Below are positions 6,522-6,786 of a stretch of DNA of 6,786 nucleotides, one piece after another; the stretch's first letter is position 1, and every line of letters starts with the position of its first letter. This DNA comes from Acidobacteriota bacterium (GTDB lineage: Bacteria; Acidobacteriota; Terriglobia; UBA7540). The notes beneath the pieces are model-generated. The model was not told the origin of the DNA and did not search any database. It saw only the letters and a program-made list of their open reading frames with translations. The DNA is taken from contig JAJYJL010000453.1 in NCBI GenBank assembly GCA_021789565.1, positions 1 through 6,786 on the forward strand, written 5' to 3'. The translations under genes and the position numbers were made by a program.

Positions 6522-6786
6522 CGTGCTGGCCGCGGCGCGCATCGCCGGCATCCAGGCGGCCAAGCGCACGGCGGACCTCATCCCGATGTGCCACCCGGTC
6601 CTCGTGGGGTCCGTGTCGGTCAATTTTTCGATCGGGGACGACTACGTCGACGTAGAGGCGCAGGTCGAGACGGTGGACCGGACGGGCGTCGAGATGGAGG
6701 TGCTCACGGCCTGCACGGTGGCCGCGCTCACCGTCTACGACATGTGCAAGTCGGCCGACCGCTCGATGACGATCGCCGACGTCGCC
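6358..6786 (+). CDS. moaC: Cyclic pyranopterin monophosphate synthase MoaC, 3' end outside window
   Basis: MoaC converts the MoaA product (3',8-cyclo-7,8-dihydro-GTP) to cyclic pyranopterin monophosphate, an early step of molybdenum cofactor synthesis in the cytoplasm. The 143 codons present cover most of a ~160-residue protein. Visible family blocks are [16 protein letters not shown] (6-21), [41 protein letters not shown] (40-80), and [31 protein letters not shown] (109-139). Expected active-site residues are present: Lys53, His79, Glu112, Glu114, Asp128 and Lys131. The start is GTG at 6358: an in-frame TAG lies at 6346-6348, and the next ATG (6406) would cut off the conserved THLD segment. 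G/C ends about 92% of codons (131 of 143 by hand count), far above the genes to the left, and the sequence style is actinobacterial. No other mo genes are in view. The frame is open to the window edge. Confidence 0.95.
   Translation, partial: [143 protein letters not shown]

Noticed and set aside
6094..6623. Two minus-strand frames opposite the GNAT end and moaC
   Set aside because: moaC on the plus strand has intact active-site residues; the opposite frames come from its high-GC codon pattern.

Overview
The window looks like a Gram-negative, LPS-making soil or environmental bacterium, most likely Acidobacteriota. This rests on protein style (lpxD, an LpxL-type acyltransferase, a TolC/HlyD efflux pair, a particular GNAT type) and moderate-GC, mixed codon use. 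The lineage is an inference from memory of families; no search was run. The last ~450 bases have a sharply different, very high-GC codon use and may come from another genome.

Layout. Everything from 1 to 5752 is read leftward (minus strand) in two probable transcription units. The right-hand unit starts near 5752: a membrane-anchored alpha/beta-hydrolase-fold protein whose catalytic positions look degenerate, then an LpxL/HtrB-type lipid A acyltransferase, then lpxD, the second acyltransferase of lipid A synthesis. After a 286-base gap (2417-2702) holding possible terminator hairpins and a promoter candidate, the left-hand unit begins. It encodes a small His/Cys-rich DUF2946-like membrane protein, a TolC-family outer-membrane channel, and a lipoprotein periplasmic adaptor (HlyD/CusB/CzcB type) that runs off the left edge. 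The channel and adaptor overlap by ATGA. The RND pump that should complete this tripartite exporter is expected beyond base 1. A heavy-metal substrate is plausible but not shown.

Right end. From a divergent 220-base spacer, a GNAT-family acetyltransferase reads rightward from a TTG start near 5973. Its family-like sequence stops near 6311. A partial moaC (molybdenum cofactor synthesis) then begins at a GTG at 6358, six bases after TAGACT, which resembles a leaderless actinobacterial-style start. By hand count, G/C at third codon positions rises from about 60% in the GNAT to about 92% in moaC. The simplest explanations are a chimeric assembly joint or a recombination/transfer junction near 6312-6345.

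No rRNA, tRNA, CRISPR array, insertion sequence or clear long repeat was seen. I found no convincing novel multi-gene system. The most noteworthy items are the degenerate hydrolase in the lipid A unit and the composition break at the right end.
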